Assembly: GCA_029593505.1 (NCBI GenBank)
Contig: JAKTNI010000002.1
Span: 124,001-188,000 of the forward strand
Direction of reading: 5' to 3'
Length of the DNA stretch: 64,000 nt
DNA from: Streptococcus suis
Lineage (GTDB): Bacteria; Bacillota; Bacilli; Lactobacillales; Streptococcaceae
The notes beneath the pieces are model-generated. The model searched no databases. It saw only the letters and a program-made list of their open reading frames with translations, and was not told the DNA's origin. Shown here piece after piece: positions 35,268 through 45,857 of the stretch. Position numbers and translations under genes: made by a program. The stretch's first letter is position 1, and each line of letters starts with the position of its first letter.

Positions 35268-36497
35268 TTATCCTTGATTTAAAAATTCTTGCATAGTCAA
35301 ATCATCTGGTACCAATTGCAGATAACGACTAGCTTGCTCTCTTGCTTCTTCTAACCGCCCAAGTTGACGAAGCAGTTCAATATAGTCTAATAAAAATTCT
35401 GGATTTTCTTCTAGCTCACCATACAATTCATCATAAAGCAAAAGAGCTTTTGTGTCTTCTTCCAAGGCTTGGTATGCCTTAGCTATATTCCAGCGAGCAA
35501 CTACATTGTCTAGTTCTTCACTAGCTAATGCTACAACATCCTCAAATCGCTCCTGTTCCAGATAAAGTGTTGATAAGCGTAACACCCATTCATTACTATC
35601 ATCTGCGATTTCTCTAATCTGCAATAAATAATCTTCTGCTGCAGTTTCGTCATGTAATTCATAAGCGTATTGAGAAGCTTGAAGTAATAGATTAACATCA
35701 AATTTATTTTTCGTTAATCCTTTTCTTGTCATCTCTAGTGCTTCTGCTAACTGATGCTCTGCATGGAGAGATTGAGAATAAATATACTCATACCCTTCAA
35801 AATTAGGATTGATCGTATGTAATTGTTTGAAGTAAAGATTGGCTTTTTGATACTCTCCTCTTTCAAATAGAAGAGCTGCTAATTCAAAAATTGTATGGTC
35901 CTCATACTCCAACTCAATAGCTTTCTCTAAAAATTCTGTTGCAACTTCAAACTTTCCCAAGCTAGCATAAGCAAGACCGATTCTTTGATACGTAGAGATT
36001 CCTGTTAAGTCATATATTTCACGATTATCTAGTTGAGCATAGTAAGCAATCGCTTCTTTAAACTGTTCTAACTCCATATCTAGTTCAGCCAACCCAAGTA
36101 AAATAATAGGATCATTAGATAATCGACTAGCCTCGAGCAACTTTTCACGTGCAACATCTGCCAATCCTTCCGCTTGATACAAATCTGCTTTTACTAACAA
36201 GGATTCAACATAAAGAGAACTCTCTTCAGAAATTTCCTCCAAATAAGCAAAGGCTTCTTCTACAAGACCGTCCTCAAAAGCAATTTGAGCCAAGTTGATA
36301 GAAACTTCAGGATAGACTTCCTTAACTCTAACATATAGTTGACTCGCCTGTTGGAAAAAACCAATGCTTTCTAAATAATTCGCTAAAGATAACAAGGTCT
36401 CCGTATCATCTTCTTTCAATGCACGTTTGAAATACTTGTCAGCTTTTTTTAAATCTTGTTGTTGCAAACAAGCCAACATCTTTTCACTATTGCTCAT
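35268..36497 (-). CDS. Tetratricopeptide repeat protein
   Basis: Cytoplasmic 409-aa protein made almost entirely of TPR-like helical hairpins, about ten repeats, with motifs such as ALKEDDTETLLSLANYLESIGF, ALLFERGEYQKANLYFKQLH and LGKFEVATEFLEKAIELEYED. No catalytic domain. B. subtilis YpiA is a similar protein of unclear function. The ATG at 36497 (MSNSEKML) follows GAGG by seven bases and overlaps the AI-2E gene by 11 bp. Confidence 0.85.
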   Translation of the reverse strand: MSNSEKMLACLQQQDLKKADKYFKRALKEDDTETLLSLANYLESIGFFQQASQLYVRVKEVYPEVSINLAQIAFEDGLVEEAFAYLEEISEESSLYVESLLVKADLYQAEGLADVAREKLLEASRLSNDPIILLGLAELDMELEQFKEAIAYYAQLDNREIYDLTGISTYQRIGLAYASLGKFEVATEFLEKAIELEYEDHTIFELAALLFERGEYQKANLYFKQLHTINPNFEGYEYIYSQSLHAEHQLAEALEMTRKGLTKNKFDVNLLLQASQYAYELHDETAAEDYLLQIREIADDSNEWVLRLSTLYLEQERFEDVVALASEELDNVVARWNIAKAYQALEEDTKALLLYDELYGELEENPEFLLDYIELLRQLGRLEEAREQASRYLQLVPDDLTMQEFLNQG

Positions 36498-37653
36498 CGC
36501 TTCCCTCTTTTTGTTCATCTTCGTACAAGTCACTAAAGGTCTTATACCATTCGAAAATAGCTTTAACCAATACTTTTATAGAGGCATAAATTGGAATTCC
36601 TAATAGAACTCCTAAAACTCCATACATCTGTCCCGCAGTTAGCAATACAAATAAAATCGTTATCGGATGAATACTTAGTGAACTACCCAAAATCAGCGGA
36701 GTTACAAAACGCCCCTCAATTGTCTGTTCCACCATAAAAACAATCAAAACTTTAATCAACATAACTGGTCCAGCTATTAAACCGAGTATCACTGCAGGTA
36801 TCATGGCTAAAAAGGATCCCAAATACGGAATCAAGTTTAAAAAACCTGCCATTATTCCCAATGTAATAGGATAACTCAAACCAATAAGTGAAAACATCAA
36901 CGAAAACATCAACGCAACGATAATAGCTACAGTTACTTGCCCACGCACATAGTTAGAAAGTTGGTTATTGACATCCGTTAATACCGTACCGATAGGCTCT
37001 CTCCATTTTGTCGGAAGGTATTGTGTAATATGCTTATTCAAATATTGACCGTCTCTCAATAAGTAAAAAAGAATAAACGGCATAATCAAAATAGCCACAA
37101 TAATCTGTGAAGCAGTAGAAATTAAATTACTGGCCCAGTTTACTGCACTAGAAGAAAACTTCTGAGCGTAAGCTACTACCTGATCGTTCACTTTATTTAA
37201 TACTTCCAAAGCTGTTGGTCTAAATTGTTCAAATCTCTTATCTTGCAAAAGTCCAGTTACTTGACTTTCAATTTTTCGAATATTGGACGGTAAATTCTGT
37301 GCAAAAGCAACAACCTGATCTTGAATACTTGGAATAGCCACTGCCAAGCCCCATATTAACAGCAAGACAATCAATATAAACAGAATCGAAATACCAATAG
37401 TACGAGAAATCTTATGTTTTTCCATCCAATCTACCATTGGATTTAACAAGTAGTATAGAAGTCCCGTCAAAATCATTGGCAAAAGAACAATTTCTAAAAA
37501 ATTAGCTATCGGTTGTAACACAAAACTAATTTTGCTAAATACAAATATGGTCAGAAAAGTTAATAATACAACCAATAGTCCTGTAACAGCTTGGCTATTT
37601 AAAAACAAACGGAAAAACCAAGTTAGACTAAATTTTTGATTCTTATCGTCCAT
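36487..37653 (-). CDS. AI-2E family transporter
   Basis: Integral membrane protein of 388 aa with about eight hydrophobic segments, of the AI-2E/PerM family (signature MAGFLNLIPYLGSFLAMIPAVILGL). Family members export autoinducer-2 or act as Na/H antiporters; which one applies here is not known. A large soluble loop (about residues 120-215) separates the first and second membrane blocks. First gene of an operon with the TPR protein and budA. Confidence 0.85.
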   Translation of the reverse strand: MDDKNQKFSLTWFFRLFLNSQAVTGLLVVLLTFLTIFVFSKISFVLQPIANFLEIVLLPMILTGLLYYLLNPMVDWMEKHKISRTIGISILFILIVLLLIWGLAVAIPSIQDQVVAFAQNLPSNIRKIESQVTGLLQDKRFEQFRPTALEVLNKVNDQVVAYAQKFSSSAVNWASNLISTASQIIVAILIMPFILFYLLRDGQYLNKHITQYLPTKWREPIGTVLTDVNNQLSNYVRGQVTVAIIVALMFSLMFSLIGLSYPITLGIMAGFLNLIPYLGSFLAMIPAVILGLIAGPVMLIKVLIVFMVEQTIEGRFVTPLILGSSLSIHPITILFVLLTAGQMYGVLGVLLGIPIYASIKVLVKAIFEWYKTFSDLYEDEQKEGSDEQ

Positions 37654-37748
37654 TTAACACACTCCCAGTATTTTCTTTCTATTGTAACATGTACACAGCA
37701 TTTTTGTAAAAATCAACTCAACATTTACATTACTTTATGCTAAAAACA

Positions 37749-37757
37749 TGATATAAT
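37749..37757 (+). promoter_or_regulatory. Extended -10 for the lactonase gene
   Basis: TGATATAAT lies about 30 bp upstream of the ATG; the -35 region is weak. Confidence 0.6.
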
Positions 37758-37787
37758 TTGAGTAATCATTCCTAAAAGGAGTTTGCT

Positions 37788-38792
37788 ATGACTATCTATT
37801 TCGGTACCTATACTAAACGCGAATCACAGGGGATTTATCAAGCAACATTTAATAGTGAAACAGGACAACTCAGTAATCTAAAATTAGTTGCAAAAGAATC
37901 AAATCCTACCTATCTTGCTTTTGATAAGGCTGGTCACTTATATTCTGTAGGAGCAGAAAATGGTCTCGGTGGTATTGCCGCTTTCAATGCTGATTTTTCC
38001 CCACTCAACCATGTTGTATCAGAAGGCGCTCCACTCTGCTATGTTGCTGTTGACGAAGCAAGGAACTTGGTTTACGGCTCTAATTACCATAAAGGACAAT
38101 TGCTCGTCTATAAACGTTTGTCAGACGGTTCACTAGTGTTAGCTGACACAGTTCAACACACTGGCTCTGGTCCACACGAAAACCAAGCCTCTGCTCATGT
38201 TCACTTTTCTGATTTAACACCAGATAAATTTTTGGTAACTTGTGATTTAGGCTGTGATCAAATCATTACCTATAAAGTGTCCGAGCAAGGAGCTGTAGAA
38301 AAATTAACGACCTATCAAGCAACATCAGGTAGTGGTCCACGACACATTATTTTTCACCCTGTTGCCAAAATTGCCTACCTCATCTGTGAACTTAATTCTA
38401 CGATTGAAGTTCTGATTTATGATGGCTGGGGTCAATTTGAACATATGCAAACCATTTCTACCCTACCTAAAGACCATATCGGTGTTAATAGTACAGCTGC
38501 TATTCGTATCTCAAAAGACGGGAAATTTGTGTACAGTTCTAACCGTGGAAACGACTCTATTGCAGTCTATAAAACTCTTGGAGATGCCAGTCTAGAATTA
38601 GTTGAAATCGTTCCAACAAATGGGAAAACTCCGCGTGATTTCACTCTCAGTCCTGATGAAAAACATCTAATTGTTGTTCACCAAGATTCTGACAATGCGA
38701 CTGTCTTTGCACGAGATCAAAAAAATGGTCGGTTGACCGAACTTTCACATGATTTCTATGTTCCCGAAGCAGTTTGCATTACATTTTTATAA
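37788..38792 (+). CDS. Lactonase family beta-propeller protein (putative 6-phosphogluconolactonase)
   Basis: Seven-bladed beta-propeller of the YbhE/Pgl type, 334 aa, thought to hydrolyse 6-phosphogluconolactone in the oxidative pentose phosphate pathway. Signatures include FGTYTKRESQGIY at the start, HVHFSDLTPDKFLVTCDLG and SGSGPRHIIFHP, followed by YSSNRGNDSIAVY and TPRDFTLSPDEKHL. No signal peptide. Good ribosome-binding site (AAAAGGAG). Streptococci often lack the classical devB enzyme, but substrate here is not proven. Confidence 0.85.
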   Translation: MTIYFGTYTKRESQGIYQATFNSETGQLSNLKLVAKESNPTYLAFDKAGHLYSVGAENGLGGIAAFNADFSPLNHVVSEGAPLCYVAVDEARNLVYGSNYHKGQLLVYKRLSDGSLVLADTVQHTGSGPHENQASAHVHFSDLTPDKFLVTCDLGCDQIITYKVSEQGAVEKLTTYQATSGSGPRHIIFHPVAKIAYLICELNSTIEVLIYDGWGQFEHMQTISTLPKDHIGVNSTAAIRISKDGKFVYSSNRGNDSIAVYKTLGDASLELVEIVPTNGKTPRDFTLSPDEKHLIVVHQDSDNATVFARDQKNGRLTELSHDFYVPEAVCITFL

Positions 38793-38855
38793 GTCGTTTC
38801 AGTTGTCAAATCATCTCATTTTTGATTTAATAGTTCCATAGGGGGTGATTTCAAC

Positions 38856-39041
38856 ATGAATCCAGTAGATCTTTTCAATAAAGTCAAAGAGTTAATCGAA
38901 AATAAAGACTTTGATGGTGCAAAACAATTTATCGAAGAAAACAAGGACCAATTTGGAGAATACTTGGAGCAAGCCAAAGGCTTGTTGTCAGGTTCCGAAG
39001 GTGTTAACGGTCTTTTAGACAAAGTCAAAGGCTTGTTCTAA
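38856..39041 (+). CDS. Small amphipathic helical protein (61 aa), unknown function
   Basis: Highly charged 61-residue protein with regular helical periodicity (LFNKVKELIENKDFDGAKQF, then LEQAKGLL and LLDKVKGLF). No cysteine and no membrane segment. Start supported by GGGGGTGAT upstream. It has its own terminator and lies between the lactonase and HAD genes. Codon use and the good ribosome-binding site argue for a real gene, but I do not recognise it. Confidence 0.75.
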   Translation: MNPVDLFNKVKELIENKDFDGAKQFIEENKDQFGEYLEQAKGLLSGSEGVNGLLDKVKGLF

Positions 39042-39050
39042 GATATATCA

Positions 39051-39080
39051 AAACTAGACTGAGAATGTTCAGTCTAGTTT
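39051..39080. terminator. Bidirectional terminator between the 61-aa gene and the HAD gene
   Basis: Perfect 12-bp stem (AAACTAGACTGA / TCAGTCTAGTTT), 6-nt loop, with A- and T-tracts on both sides. Confidence 0.85.
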
Positions 39081-39084
39081 TTGT

Positions 39085-39714
39085 TTACTCAAAAATATTT
39101 GTTATCTCTCGCAATGACCGAATTATCCAATCGCTCTTCATTTTTTCATTTTCACTGGCATGCTTCCCAAAACCTGTCAGTATCCATACAGTCCACATTC
39201 CCAAAGATTTAGCAGGTAGAATATCATTATCATATCTATCCCCAACATAGACAACTCTATTTGCCTGGATGTTTGCTTTTTGCAAGGCAAGTTTGAAAAT
39301 AGTTGTATCTGGTTTAGATAGCCCAACCTCTTCAGAGAGGATGATGAGTTGAAAATAAGACTCAATTCCCCACTCTTTAAGCAGTTCTCTAACACTACTA
39401 GATTGATTGGCAATAATCCCCAATCGATAGTTTTGTGATAACTTCTCTAGAGCATCTATTGTTTCAGTATACAAGCTCACACCCTCATTTGTCCACAAAG
39501 GACGTGGCTCGGTCGGTGCAAAATATTGCCAGGTCGCACGAATGGGATCCAGCGACTTATGAGCATACTCCACCATTTTCTTTTTATAAGAATCTGATGA
39601 AACCTCGATACCAAGTAACTGTAACTTCTTCACACACTTGTCTATATAGAATCCATAAGCAGCCTCTTCATCTAAAAGTGTTGACCCTAAATCAAAAAAT
39701 ATCCACTCTATCAT
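39085..39714 (-). CDS. HAD family hydrolase (YjjG-like)
   Basis: HAD-IA hydrolase of 209 aa. Motif I is FFDLGSTLLDEEAAY (nucleophile Asp; the usual second Asp position is Ser, as FFDLGSTL), motif II ANQSSS, motif III around GLSKPDTTIF and motif IV VGDRYDNDILPAKSLG. Because motif I reads D-L-G rather than D-x-D, acid/base function may differ from standard phosphatases. I start at ATG 39714 (MIEWIFFDLG), which follows GGAG by six bases; a second ATG four codons upstream is possible. Confidence 0.82.
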   Translation of the reverse strand: MIEWIFFDLGSTLLDEEAAYGFYIDKCVKKLQLLGIEVSSDSYKKKMVEYAHKSLDPIRATWQYFAPTEPRPLWTNEGVSLYTETIDALEKLSQNYRLGIIANQSSSVRELLKEWGIESYFQLIILSEEVGLSKPDTTIFKLALQKANIQANRVVYVGDRYDNDILPAKSLGMWTVWILTGFGKHASENEKMKSDWIIRSLREITNIFE

Positions 39715-39798
39715 CCCGCTCTCCATCTCTATTCAAAATGCGAATACTTAAGTTGATACCTCTTTTTAGAATATCATTTTATCACTATCAAGGCAAAG

Positions 39799-39828
39799 AA
39801 AACTCCCTAGGAAAACCTAGAGAGTTTT
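39799..39828 (-). terminator. Second terminator downstream of eno
   Basis: A 13-bp stem (AAAACTCTCTAGG pairing with CCTAGGGAGTTTT on the minus strand) with a 4-nt loop; one G-U wobble only on that strand. Confidence 0.7.
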
Positions 39829-39858
39829 ATCAAGCCCTCACTATTCTAGCTCGGAGAT

Positions 39859-39879
39859 AAAACAGTCTCCCAGACTGTT

Positions 39880-39881
<2 letters not shown>
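39859..39881 (-). terminator. Terminator of eno
   Basis: Perfect 10-bp stem (AAAACAGTCT / AGACTGTTTT) with a 3-nt loop, overlapping the eno stop codon. With the hairpin at 39799 it makes a tandem terminator, fitting a highly expressed gene. Confidence 0.85.
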
Positions 39882-41329
<1,448 letters not shown>

Positions 41330-41335
41330 CACATT

Positions 41336-41785
41336 ATGAATGATTTACATACTACTATCTTACAAAAAGCATCTGGAGAAACTCGTATCAATCCTGACGA
41401 ACAACGTCTCTATATGGGAACTTACCGAGAACGTGTTATCCTAGTGCTCTCATTTGATGAAGCAAATAGCAATCTCCTATCCCAACAATTTGATGCTATC
41501 TGTCATCAGCTCTCTACAACTTACACTCCTCTTTTTCTGAAACTATCTCCCTCTCTTTCTGATCATTTGCATATAAAATTTATGAAAAGTGCTCAAATCT
41601 ATCACATCACCACCACTATTATTGATGAGAAACTGGCACAATCTCTGCATGCACTTGTTTTCCATACAGACCACGCCATTGATAAAGAAACTATTGATTT
41701 AGCAAGTGTTTTCCCAAATCTGACTGAAAATACCGAAAAAAAGAATGATAAAAAAATCTCTTTCTGGAAAAAATTATTTGGATAA
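41336..41785 (+). CDS. YueI family protein (DUF1694)
   Basis: Small cytoplasmic protein of 149 aa. The N-terminal block DEQRLYMGTYRERVILVLSFDEA is typical of the YueI family, whose function is unknown; a lysine-rich C-terminus (KKNDKKISFWKKLFG) follows. The ATG at 41336 is chosen because residues encoded upstream show no family similarity and would start within the divergent enolase promoter region. The predicted transcription start coincides with this ATG. Diverges from eno. Confidence 0.82.
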   Translation: MNDLHTTILQKASGETRINPDEQRLYMGTYRERVILVLSFDEANSNLLSQQFDAICHQLSTTYTPLFLKLSPSLSDHLHIKFMKSAQIYHITTTIIDEKLAQSLHALVFHTDHAIDKETIDLASVFPNLTENTEKKNDKKISFWKKLFG

Positions 41786-41821
41786 ATTTACTTTTTATCA
41801 TGACTTAATTACACAATAAAG

Positions 41822-41857
41822 AAAAAAGGCTTAAAATAGCAATTTTAAGTCTTTTTT
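41822..41857 (+). terminator. Terminator of the yueI-like gene
   Basis: A 16-bp stem (41822-41837 with 41842-41857) with a 4-nt loop and long A/T tracts. Its only non-canonical pair is a G-U wobble on the plus strand, so it favours the plus-strand transcript but may also stop prfC. Confidence 0.8.
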
Positions 41858-41888
41858 CTGTAAAATATTACTCCGTTTATTAACTTCG

Positions 41889-43433
41889 TTACATTTTTTC
41901 TTCTAGCTCTACATCTGGATACTTATCAGCAAACCAACGCAGAGCAAAATCATTTTCAAAAAGGAAAACAGGTTGATCAAACCGATCACGCGCCAAAATA
42001 TTCCTACTTGAACTCATTCGTTCGTCCAAATCTTCTGGCTTAATCCAACGTACAGTTTTTTTCCCCATAGGCGTCATGATAACCTCTGCATTATACTCAC
42101 CTTCCATACGGTGTTTGAAAACTTCAAATTGGAGTTGACCGACAGCTCCCAACATATACTCTCCTGTTTGATAATTCTTATACAATTGGATAGCTCCTTC
42201 TTGCACCAATTGTTCAATTCCTTTATGAAAAGATTTTTGCTTCATAACATTCTTAGCAGAAACTTTCATAAAAATTTCTGGTGTAAAGGTTGGAAGTGGC
42301 TCAAATTCAAATTTATTTTTCCCAACCGTTAAAGTATCTCCCACTTGATATGTTCCAGTATCATACACCCCAATAATATCTCCTGCGACAGCATTTTCTA
42401 CATTTTCACGTGCTTCAGCCATAAACTGAGTAACATTGGATAATTTAGCTCCTTTACCAGTACGAGGAAGATGAACAGCCATTCCACGTTCAAACTCTCC
42501 TGAAACCACACGAACAAAGGCAATACGGTCACGATGACGAGGATCCATATTGGCTTGAATTTTAAAAACAAATCCAGAAAAATCTTTATTTAACGGGTCA
42601 ATCATTTCTCCATTTGTTGTTTTATGACCATGAGGCTCTGGTGCAAATTGCAAAAATGTATCTAAAAATGTCTGTACACCAAAGTTAGTCAGCGCAGAGC
42701 CAAAAAACACAGGTGTCAATTCTCCAGATAAAATCGCTTCCTCTGAAAATTCATTACCAGCTTCAGATAACAACTCAATATCTTCCAATACTTGTGCATA
42801 AAATGGATTGTTTCCGAACAGTCTTTCGCCTTCTTCCAAATTAGCAAAACGTTCTTCGCTACGATACAATTCTAAACGTTTATTATGAAGATCATACAAT
42901 CCTTCAAAAGATTTTCCCATACCAATTGGCCAGTTCATTGGATAGCTAGCAATACCTAATACTTCTTCCAATTCTTCTAATAACTCCAATGGCTCACGAC
43001 CGTCACGGTCCAATTTATTTATAAAGGTAAAAACTGGAATATTACGGTGCTTGACCACCTCAAATAACTTTTTCGTTTGTGCTTCAATACCTTTTGCAGA
43101 ATCAACCACCATCACTGCTGCATCCACCGCCATTAAGGTACGATAGGTATCCTCTGAAAAGTCCTCATGTCCCGGTGTATCAAGGATATTAACACGTTTA
43201 CCAGCATAATCAAACTGCATAACAGATGAAGTAACCGAAATACCGCGTTGTTTCTCAATATCCATCCAGTCAGACTTAGCAAAATTTCCTGTTTTTTTTC
43301 CCTTTACAGTACCAGCTTCTCGAATTTCTCCTCCGAAATAAAGCAATTGTTCTGTAATAGTTGTTTTACCAGCGTCAGGGTGAGAGATAATGGCAAAAGT
43401 ACGACGCTTTTTAATTTCTTCTTTTATCGACAT
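41889..43433 (-). CDS. prfC: Peptide chain release factor 3
   Basis: Translational GTPase of 514 aa that recycles RF1/RF2 after termination. G motifs are SHPDAGKTT (G1), [14 protein letters not shown] (G3) and NKLDRD (G4). Switch sequence includes [13 protein letters not shown]. The ATG at 43433 ([14 protein letters not shown]) follows AAAGGA by eight bases; an upstream nine-codon extension lacks support. Monocistronic. Confidence 0.97.
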   Translation of the reverse strand: MSIKEEIKKRRTFAIISHPDAGKTTITEQLLYFGGEIREAGTVKGKKTGNFAKSDWMDIEKQRGISVTSSVMQFDYAGKRVNILDTPGHEDFSEDTYRTLMAVDAAVMVVDSAKGIEAQTKKLFEVVKHRNIPVFTFINKLDRDGREPLELLEELEEVLGIASYPMNWPIGMGKSFEGLYDLHNKRLELYRSEERFANLEEGERLFGNNPFYAQVLEDIELLSEAGNEFSEEAILSGELTPVFFGSALTNFGVQTFLDTFLQFAPEPHGHKTTNGEMIDPLNKDFSGFVFKIQANMDPRHRDRIAFVRVVSGEFERGMAVHLPRTGKGAKLSNVTQFMAEARENVENAVAGDIIGVYDTGTYQVGDTLTVGKNKFEFEPLPTFTPEIFMKVSAKNVMKQKSFHKGIEQLVQEGAIQLYKNYQTGEYMLGAVGQLQFEVFKHRMEGEYNAEVIMTPMGKKTVRWIKPEDLDERMSSSRNILARDRFDQPVFLFENDFALRWFADKYPDVELEEKM

Positions 43434-43515
43434 GTTCACTTTCCTTTTTCTATGGTCCATCTTAGAGCAACTAATTCTTGTTTATTTATCTGTTGTTAAT
43501 AATTTTAAATATAAA

Positions 43516-43537
43516 AAGAGTTGCTCCTACAACTCTT
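43516..43537 (-). terminator. Terminator downstream of the TIGR02206-like gene
   Basis: AAGAGTTG / CAACTCTT stem (8 bp, 6-nt loop), followed on the minus strand by TTTTTAT. It separates this gene from prfC. Confidence 0.75.
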
Positions 43538-43644
43538 CTATTATATCTGAAAATAAGGGATATTTCAAACTCATAAAAATAACATATTTGTTTAACATCT
43601 ATCCCCAAATGATTTTAAAAACATTCTCCTAAAAAATCTAATGC

Positions 43645-44331
43645 TTAATCACGAATCCATTTCCATTTTCTACTTTTTAAATAAGAAAAAATCACTGATT
43701 GAACGAATAAAATGGTAAATGTCAACCCTCCTGTTACTAGTAAAAAATTAAAGGCTATATTCTTTGAATTAAACAGAGGAGTTTGGGATAGAAATCCATA
43801 ATTTCCTCCAAATATGTAATTCACTACTACCATAAAACCATTCATTGCAACAGTATAAGTCACTACATCCTGTATGTCTAAAATTTTTAATTGTCTATCA
43901 GAAATCAAATACACTATACAATTGACTGCCAATGCATAATGACCAATCACAAAAGTGAAAAAAGTGATGTGAGGAAAAGCAAATGGATCAAGAACAGGAT
44001 AAACAAATGCTGCCAAGGAACCAAATAAACCTAGATAAGCAAAGTAGCGCTTCAATCGACCGGGCTTACCCCATAAAATAAATAGCATGGCTAAGCGACA
44101 ATGATAAAAAGGAAGGCTTTCAGATAAAGGAAAAGCCATGATGACATACCATGTATATAAACTGGCTACTTGCAGAAATTGTAGCCACCAAAATAAAGAC
44201 TTATACCATGATTTATGGGATAGACGAAATGAAAAACATACGAGGAGTAATAAAACCAGAAATAAAAATAAGTGTGTTGTCATATCTAATCTCGGTGCTT
44301 GAGACATATGATTGGTAAAAAATTCCATCAT
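43645..44331 (-). CDS. TIGR02206-like (YwaF) membrane protein
   Basis: Polytopic membrane protein of 228 aa with about six hydrophobic segments. The central PFYHCRLAMLFILWGKP and FPHITFFTFVIGHYALAVN segments resemble the YwaF/TIGR02206 family, whose function is unknown. Own promoter with TTGTAA-N17-TATACT upstream; the start follows GGGAG at a somewhat long distance. Located downstream of murF but separately transcribed. Confidence 0.75.
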   Translation of the reverse strand: MMEFFTNHMSQAPRLDMTTHLFLFLVLLLLVCFSFRLSHKSWYKSLFWWLQFLQVASLYTWYVIMAFPLSESLPFYHCRLAMLFILWGKPGRLKRYFAYLGLFGSLAAFVYPVLDPFAFPHITFFTFVIGHYALAVNCIVYLISDRQLKILDIQDVVTYTVAMNGFMVVVNYIFGGNYGFLSQTPLFNSKNIAFNFLLVTGGLTFTILFVQSVIFSYLKSRKWKWIRD

Positions 44332-44365
44332 AATTATTCAACTCCCTTACAAACATACTGCTATC

Positions 44366-44394
44366 AGTATAGCAAATTCCTAATATCATTACAA
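44366..44394 (-). promoter_or_regulatory. Promoter of the TIGR02206-like gene
   Basis: TTGTAA (44394-44389) and TATACT (44371-44366) with a 17-bp spacer on the minus strand; TGC precedes the -10, making it extended. Confidence 0.7.
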
Positions 44395-44423
44395 GAAATA
44401 CTGAAAAGAGAAATACTTCCTCA

Positions 44424-45785
44424 CTAACCCTCCAAGTACTCAACCAACTTAGCCAACTGCATCGAATTAGAGCCTTTCAATAAAATCTGATCGTGTTCAC
44501 CTAGTAATGTTTGAACACATTGAACTAACTCATCAAATTGATTCAGATCTGCATTTTTTTGAAAGAAATAGACCTTACCAATAGGAAATATTTGACTAGC
44601 CAACTGAGCCAGCGGCTCGATATCTTGACCATAGAAAACAACGGTATCTAGTAACTCTGGAGACAAACTTGTAATTATCTGTTTATGTAACTCAATAGAT
44701 TGGTCTCCTAATTCTTTCATATCTGCTAATACTGCTATTTTCTTACCACCATTGTTCGCAGGAATATTTGAAAAAGTCTCTAAAATTAGACGCATAGCTG
44801 TTGGATTGGCATTGTAAACATCACTAAGAATATCCGCACCATTGCTAGCTTTTTTCCATTGTGTCCGATTGCGCGTTAAGTTCAGATGAGCCAATGCTTT
44901 CTTAATATTATCATCTGATACACCCAATAATTGACCAACATAACTTGCCACCATAGCATTGGTAGCATTGTACTTACCTGTTACAGGTAAAAAAAGCTCC
45001 CCTGACATAAAATTAACTGTAAAAGTTAGACTCTCTTTGGATTCAATCAGATTGGTTAACTGCAAATCAGCATCTTCTCCAAACCGGATAATTTCTAAAG
45101 AAGAAGGTAAAAATTTCTCTGCAATCTCATCTTTCGGAATAATCAATCGACTACCAACCTTCATACCGTCGGAAATCTGCATTTTTCCTTCGACGATCTT
45201 CTCACGAGAACCAAAAAACTCTAAATGAGCTTCACCAAACAAGGTAATCACAGACAAATTAGGCTTGGCAATATTAGATAAAAGATGAATGTCTCCCAAA
45301 TGATCTTGTCCCATTTCCAAAACTAATTTTTCGGTATCATCAGGCATATGGAGTACGGTATAAGGCAAGCCAATCTCATTATTATAATTCCCTTGAGTTT
45401 TATAAGTTTTATAGGTCGTTGCTAGTATGTCATGAATCATGTCTTTTGTGGTCGTTTTCCCATTTGATCCTGTTACTGCAATGACTTCAACCTTCATTTT
45501 TTCAATATAATAAGCTGCCAGTTCCTGAAAAGCAGACAAACAATCATCTACGAGAATATGAGGAACTGCTATACTTTGCTCGGACAATGTTACCACACAG
45601 CCATTATCAAAAGCTGTGGAAATAAAGTCATGTCCATCACGTTCCCCTTTCAAGGGAACAAACAAATCTCCATTTTGAATTTTTCGGCTATCAAACTCCA
45701 CCTTATTGATGAAAATATCTGGGTAGGAGCTAGTATCATTTTTTGCCCGCACAACATGGGCTATTTCATGTATTGTTAATTTCAT
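44424..45785 (-). CDS. murF: UDP-MurNAc-tripeptide--D-Ala-D-Ala ligase MurF
   Basis: Adds the D-Ala-D-Ala dipeptide to UDP-MurNAc-tripeptide, the last cytoplasmic step of peptidoglycan precursor synthesis. The 453-aa protein has the ATP loop VTGSNGKTTTKDM, a NEIGLPYTVL segment, the RNRTQW region of the central domain and the C-terminal DVYNANPTAM motif typical of MurF. AAGGA precedes the ATG by about ten bases. Transcribed from an extended -10 promoter at about 45836-45844. Confidence 0.96.
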   Translation of the reverse strand: MKLTIHEIAHVVRAKNDTSSYPDIFINKVEFDSRKIQNGDLFVPLKGERDGHDFISTAFDNGCVVTLSEQSIAVPHILVDDCLSAFQELAAYYIEKMKVEVIAVTGSNGKTTTKDMIHDILATTYKTYKTQGNYNNEIGLPYTVLHMPDDTEKLVLEMGQDHLGDIHLLSNIAKPNLSVITLFGEAHLEFFGSREKIVEGKMQISDGMKVGSRLIIPKDEIAEKFLPSSLEIIRFGEDADLQLTNLIESKESLTFTVNFMSGELFLPVTGKYNATNAMVASYVGQLLGVSDDNIKKALAHLNLTRNRTQWKKASNGADILSDVYNANPTAMRLILETFSNIPANNGGKKIAVLADMKELGDQSIELHKQIITSLSPELLDTVVFYGQDIEPLAQLASQIFPIGKVYFFQKNADLNQFDELVQCVQTLLGEHDQILLKGSNSMQLAKLVEYLEG

Positions 45786-45813
45786 AATAGTTTAATCCTT
45801 ATCACATAAAAAG

Positions 45814-45832
45814 AAAGAGCATATAGCTCTTT
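45814..45832 (-). terminator. Terminator of the OsmC/ABC operon
   Basis: AAAGAGC / GCTCTTT stem (7 bp, 5-nt loop) followed on the minus strand by CTTTTT. It lies between the ABC gene and murF. The murF -10 sits directly upstream, so the murF transcript would start inside the hairpin and escape it. Confidence 0.7.
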
Positions 45833-45835
45833 TTC

Positions 45836-45844
45836 ATTATACCA
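45836..45844 (-). promoter_or_regulatory. Extended -10 for murF
   Basis: Minus-strand TGGTATAAT at 45844-45836. The expected start, about seven bases downstream, falls in the first arm of the terminator hairpin. Confidence 0.6.
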
Positions 45845-45857
45845 TGTTTTCATAAAA

